Assembly: GCA_964462515.1 (NCBI GenBank)
Contig: CAYWXK010000022.1
Location: 1-64,000, forward strand
From: CAYWXK01 sp964462515
Lineage (GTDB): Bacteria > Planctomycetota > Phycisphaerae > Sedimentisphaerales > Anaerobacaceae
Length of the DNA: 64,000 nucleotides
Direction of reading: 5' to 3'
The notes beneath the pieces were generated by a model. The model saw only the letters and a list, made by a program, of their open reading frames with translations, was not told the origin of the DNA and searched no databases. The position numbers and the translations under genes were made by a program. Below are positions 61,008 to 64,000 of this stretch, piece after piece; positions within the stretch are counted from its first letter, which is position 1, and each line of letters starts with the position of its first letter.

Positions 61008-63815
61008 TCAAAGTCCTTCACCATACGAGATGACTACAACTTTCACTCGGGCAGCCATCGAGTTACACGAGAATCCCACCTGGTTCTCCCCCTTCAGAAG
61101 CAGAGGGGCCGCACCGCCGGGATTTACCTTCGCGAGTATCTCTCCATTCCTCCCATAAAGGGTACTGTCGTCACCTCCATTGAATTCCAGGCAGCATCCC
61201 GATTGAATTTCCACGGGGAAGGATATGGTCTTTCCATTAACGGTGATTGCAGGGTTCTTCACTACGCAGGGGACCATCGGGAGAGCTTTTACTTTACCGA
61301 CCAGACAACTTACTTCCCTGTTCTGGGGGAGGTTGTTGTACCAGATGCTAACCGATTCGACAGCTCCGAAGTCAATCGTCTCGCGATACACATTGTATAG
61401 CCACTTGCCATCATTCCAAACATAATCGCTCCAGCGGACAGATTCGGTCTCAACGAGTGTGAAGTAGCGTCTGCCGATAAAGTCCACCGTGATGTAACGG
61501 TCTGCAACCGCACCGAATGAGATGTGACGAGGGCTTTCAAGCCTGATAGCGATGATTTCTCCCAGTCCATCACCTTCTACCCAAACGCCGAGCGCCTGAT
61601 GGTTCTTCAGATTCAGCCAGGGCTCGAACTTCCTGTCAAGTCTCGCCCACGCTGCGTTTCGAGGGACTTTGCCGGCATTCGTTGCAGTAAGAACGCCCGC
61701 CGATTCCTGTCCACTGGATGTAGATGCAGAAGTAAGTTTCACGGTGACCCCTTCCGCTGCACGAGGCGTTCCAGTAAACGAATTGGGTTCTGAAAGGTCT
61801 GCGAGGATGACATTCCCCGAATCTTCGTATGACCCTGTGGACATAAATGCCTCGATGCGCAGTTTCACTGGCTGGTCTTGGAAGGAATTTACTGTTTTCC
61901 ACGAGAGGCTTTCTGACTTCGAAGGGATGGCGGTATGCGGGTCGTAATGAGCGGGACGGAACCGCCACTTTCCGGCATTGTCACAGAAAAGTGAAAATTC
62001 TTTTCCCGGCTCGCGCAGCTTCGCCTTCATAGTCTCATCAAAGGACCCGGCTCGGCGGAGTTCCTCGCACGTGCGGAGGATATCTACCGCCCGGCGAAAT
62101 AGTGGCACAGCATTGAGGCTCTTCTGGTCGATAGCACCTGTGAGTGAAATGCCGGCGTCCCATCCGATGAGCTTTGCGCCGAGATATTCGATAACATCAG
62201 GATAAGTCGGTTCAACCTGAGGCGGATTGAATGCCTGAAAATTCCACCATCCAAAATGGAGAGGCAAAAGCAGCCCTCCATTCACTGAATCGGCGTGGAT
62301 GTCAATAAAGCGCTTATGCCCGCGCTGCGGATAATCCCACGCCTGCCAGCGAGTTCGGAACTGCCAGAAATGGTGCCACATAGCGCTCATTTCCATCCCC
62401 ACCGGCCTTTTCAGGTGCTTCTGGATTTCAAACACGAATTTATCTGCCCAATACCAGCATTCGTCGGGGCCCCTAAGAATGGAACTGCCATCGATGGCGT
62501 CAAGATATATGCCGTCGAAATCGCACGCGTTCACGATGTCGGCGTGGTTCTTTGCAACCTCCTCAAATAGCGAGGACTCTGCGTCCGGCACAAAGAGTCC
62601 GAAGCACTCTTTGAGGTGGCGAGCTTTAGCACCCTTTGCGTGGGCAGATATTTTTGTGCCGAACGCTCCTCGTTTCACTCCGGTAAATCTCCACGGCGAC
62701 TCCTTGGTCACCCCACCGAAGGTCACGAGTTCATCGTCAATATGCAGCACGACGCTATTATGCTCAAAGAATCCAGTGACAGTGCTTATGTCCTTTGTTG
62801 ATTCGTTCACCCAAATTTCGGCGGCGTTGGGGTCTATTGCCTCACTGAGGGTGAATGTCCGGAATGCATCAAGCCGCCTGTCAGGCACGGGTGTTACATA
62901 CTTCGACTGTTTGTCAATAAAGAATCCGTATGTGTGAAAAATAGAACCGATTCCGGCGTCGTGGAGGCGTTTCACAATCCGTCTGTAGGTCTCCCATCCA
63001 TCAGGCCATTTCTCGCTGTTTAAGACAAAATCACCAAAACGGAAAAATGCTGCGCTGCCGCCATGATTGTCGATTTGAGTAACTCCCATATTTTTTGCCA
63101 TACCTATCCAATCATCGACGGTCGATTCGGTAAGTGTGCCGAAGTTGAAAAGATACGAGCCATGGTTAAATGGGACCTCGCGTGCCCAGGGCCCGGCGAC
63201 CTTGCAGTGCGGCATCTCATCTGCCTCGGTGAGCACCTCCTTTAAGGCCGGGATAATTTTCTCCATCGGCATCCCGACGATTGCAGCCTTTGCCCCAGTG
63301 ATGCCAAACTTTCTATAACACGATGACCGCAGCTCAGTCTGGAGCGCAGGTAGCTGGTCAACCCGAGTGATGAGGTTGAGAGAGAATGCGCACGCTCCGA
63401 AAGATTCCTCAGGACGGCCTTTCAAAGTCAGGGGGATATTTACAAACACAAGGGAATCAATTTTCTCATCCGTCACCGACTCCACCGTGATGCGGATATA
63501 TGAGTTCCGCGGCTCCACACGAAAGACCGCTTCTGCACCTGCATCCTCGAACCGGATGACGAGGTGTCCATCCGCAAACGAGGCGAAGGTTGCAGGATAT
63601 TCCTTGCCGTTGCGCCGCACCAGTGCGCATAAGGATTGTGTGTCGCGTTTCAGGTAGTCGGTTCTCGTCTTTTTATCAATGAATCCGAGATTTCTCGCAT
63701 CCGGCGAGATAGTGTACCGCACATACGCGTTTTCAATTACGATGGAATCCTGTCGCTCGCCTGCCCTCGCCTCGCAGGTAATGAAGATTCCAAGAATAAT
63801 TATCGCAGTTCTCAT
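61008..63815 (-). CDS. Large exported protein with a TIM-barrel-like centre, probable glycoside hydrolase of unassigned family
   Basis: The 935-residue protein has a signal peptide (MRTAIIILGIFITCEARA). Residues about 20-210 look like an N-terminal beta-sandwich (VIENAYVRYTISPDARNLGFI). Residues about 215-600 look like a TIM barrel with candidate acidic strand ends (ACDFDGIYLDAIDG; KRPVGMEMSAMWHHFW), as in alpha-galactosidase-type clans. The C-terminal 300 residues contain further beta-domains. No specific family was recognised. It heads a two-gene minus-strand operon with the beta-helix protein. A short Ser/Thr stretch (SASTSSGQ, near 61720) resembles translation of another common dispersed repeat. 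Confidence 0.6.
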   Translation of the reverse strand: MRTAIIILGIFITCEARAGERQDSIVIENAYVRYTISPDARNLGFIDKKTRTDYLKRDTQSLCALVRRNGKEYPATFASFADGHLVIRFEDAGAEAVFRVEPRNSYIRITVESVTDEKIDSLVFVNIPLTLKGRPEESFGACAFSLNLITRVDQLPALQTELRSSCYRKFGITGAKAAIVGMPMEKIIPALKEVLTEADEMPHCKVAGPWAREVPFNHGSYLFNFGTLTESTVDDWIGMAKNMGVTQIDNHGGSAAFFRFGDFVLNSEKWPDGWETYRRIVKRLHDAGIGSIFHTYGFFIDKQSKYVTPVPDRRLDAFRTFTLSEAIDPNAAEIWVNESTKDISTVTGFFEHNSVVLHIDDELVTFGGVTKESPWRFTGVKRGAFGTKISAHAKGAKARHLKECFGLFVPDAESSLFEEVAKNHADIVNACDFDGIYLDAIDGSSILRGPDECWYWADKFVFEIQKHLKRPVGMEMSAMWHHFWQFRTRWQAWDYPQRGHKRFIDIHADSVNGGLLLPLHFGWWNFQAFNPPQVEPTYPDVIEYLGAKLIGWDAGISLTGAIDQKSLNAVPLFRRAVDILRTCEELRRAGSFDETMKAKLREPGKEFSLFCDNAGKWRFRPAHYDPHTAIPSKSESLSWKTVNSFQDQPVKLRIEAFMSTGSYEDSGNVILADLSEPNSFTGTPRAAEGVTVKLTSASTSSGQESAGVLTATNAGKVPRNAAWARLDRKFEPWLNLKNHQALGVWVEGDGLGEIIAIRLESPRHISFGAVADRYITVDFIGRRYFTLVETESVRWSDYVWNDGKWLYNVYRETIDFGAVESVSIWYNNLPQNREVSCLVGKVKALPMVPCVVKNPAITVNGKTISFPVEIQSGCCLEFNGGDDSTLYGRNGEILAKVNPGGAAPLLLKGENQVGFSCNSMAARVKVVVISYGEGL

Positions 63816-64000
63816 CTTAAGATTTTATTATACCTCAGTCCGTTGCAACATGCAACCCCGATAAAATCGCTGTTCGATTTTCTTTGGAAAACGCCTGTGC
63901 CTGAAGCGTTTGTTCGGCAGTGGAATAGTAGCTTGTGCTTTATCACCGTTGTCAATATAATCATGCACACGCAGCAAAACGGCAATGCTGTATAGTACCT

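Noticed and set aside
1..64000. tRNA or rRNA genes
   Set aside because: The intergenic spaces were read for tRNA-like GGTTCGAATC arms and rRNA landmarks; none was convincing. The repeated GGTTCGACAGG belongs to family A elements.

Overview
The window looks like a chromosomal segment of an anaerobic, polymer-degrading member of the Planctomycetota, most likely a Phycisphaerae/Sedimentisphaerales-type lineage. This rests on gene content only: several ASPIC/UnbV (CRTAC1-type) proteins, TPR-PD40 proteins, a hydrazine-synthase-alpha-like cytochrome, DUF4838, DUF3472 and GH127 proteins, many signal peptides, and a glycyl radical enzyme, which implies anoxic growth. No rRNA, tRNA, CRISPR array or intact insertion sequence was seen. 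Both strands are used about equally.

Layout. (1) 258-1361: a chorismatase/RidA-fold protein. (2) 1831-21816: two convergent operons of exported proteins. The plus operon encodes a TPR/VCBS/ASPIC lipoprotein, a TPR protein, a PD40-TPR protein with one haem motif, and a CRTAC1-type protein. The minus operon encodes an HzsA-like dihaem protein, another CRTAC1-type protein, a ten-haem-motif cytochrome/YVTN/MauG fusion, a regulator-type propeller and two orphan substrate-binding proteins. (3) 22153-29348: housekeeping genes, namely a ribokinase-like kinase, ribE, pdxA, rsmA, merR-mlaD, rnpA and hisF. (4) 29349-30639: a decayed region with dockerin and IS3-transposase remnants and repeats. (5) 30640-37180: carbohydrate genes, namely an esterase-DUF3472-GH16 fusion, a DUF4838 protein and a GH32/43-like propeller. 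(6) 37429-53079: an M2/M3-type peptidase, a Na+/solute symporter, Xaa-Pro aminopeptidase and a DPP-IV-like peptidase on the plus strand, facing a double GH127 protein, a HypD-type hydroxyproline dehydratase and its activase on the minus strand. (7) 53415-59172: PolX, THEP1 NTPase, DUF429, nitroreductase, a Clp1/Grc3 polynucleotide kinase and RtcA. (8) 59307-63815: a HicB-like protein, a pectate-lyase-fold protein and a TIM-barrel protein.

How the genes may work together. Region 6 reads as a route for hydroxyproline-rich glycoproteins (plant extensin or similar) or collagen-type peptides. GH127 modules would remove Hyp-linked arabinofuranose, proline-directed peptidases would cut the backbone, a symporter would import products, and HypD would dehydrate trans-4-hydroxyproline. 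HypD is supported by eleven active-site positions that all match the published enzyme at a constant offset of -4. The pathway as a whole is inference. Region 2 looks like an extracytoplasmic redox or binding system of unknown role.

The window is also full of short dispersed palindromic elements in at least four families. Copies lie inside genes without breaking the frame: between the two ferredoxin clusters of the glycyl-radical activase, in the DPP-IV-like peptidase and in the Xaa-Pro aminopeptidase. Others set start codons, stop codons or a terminator.
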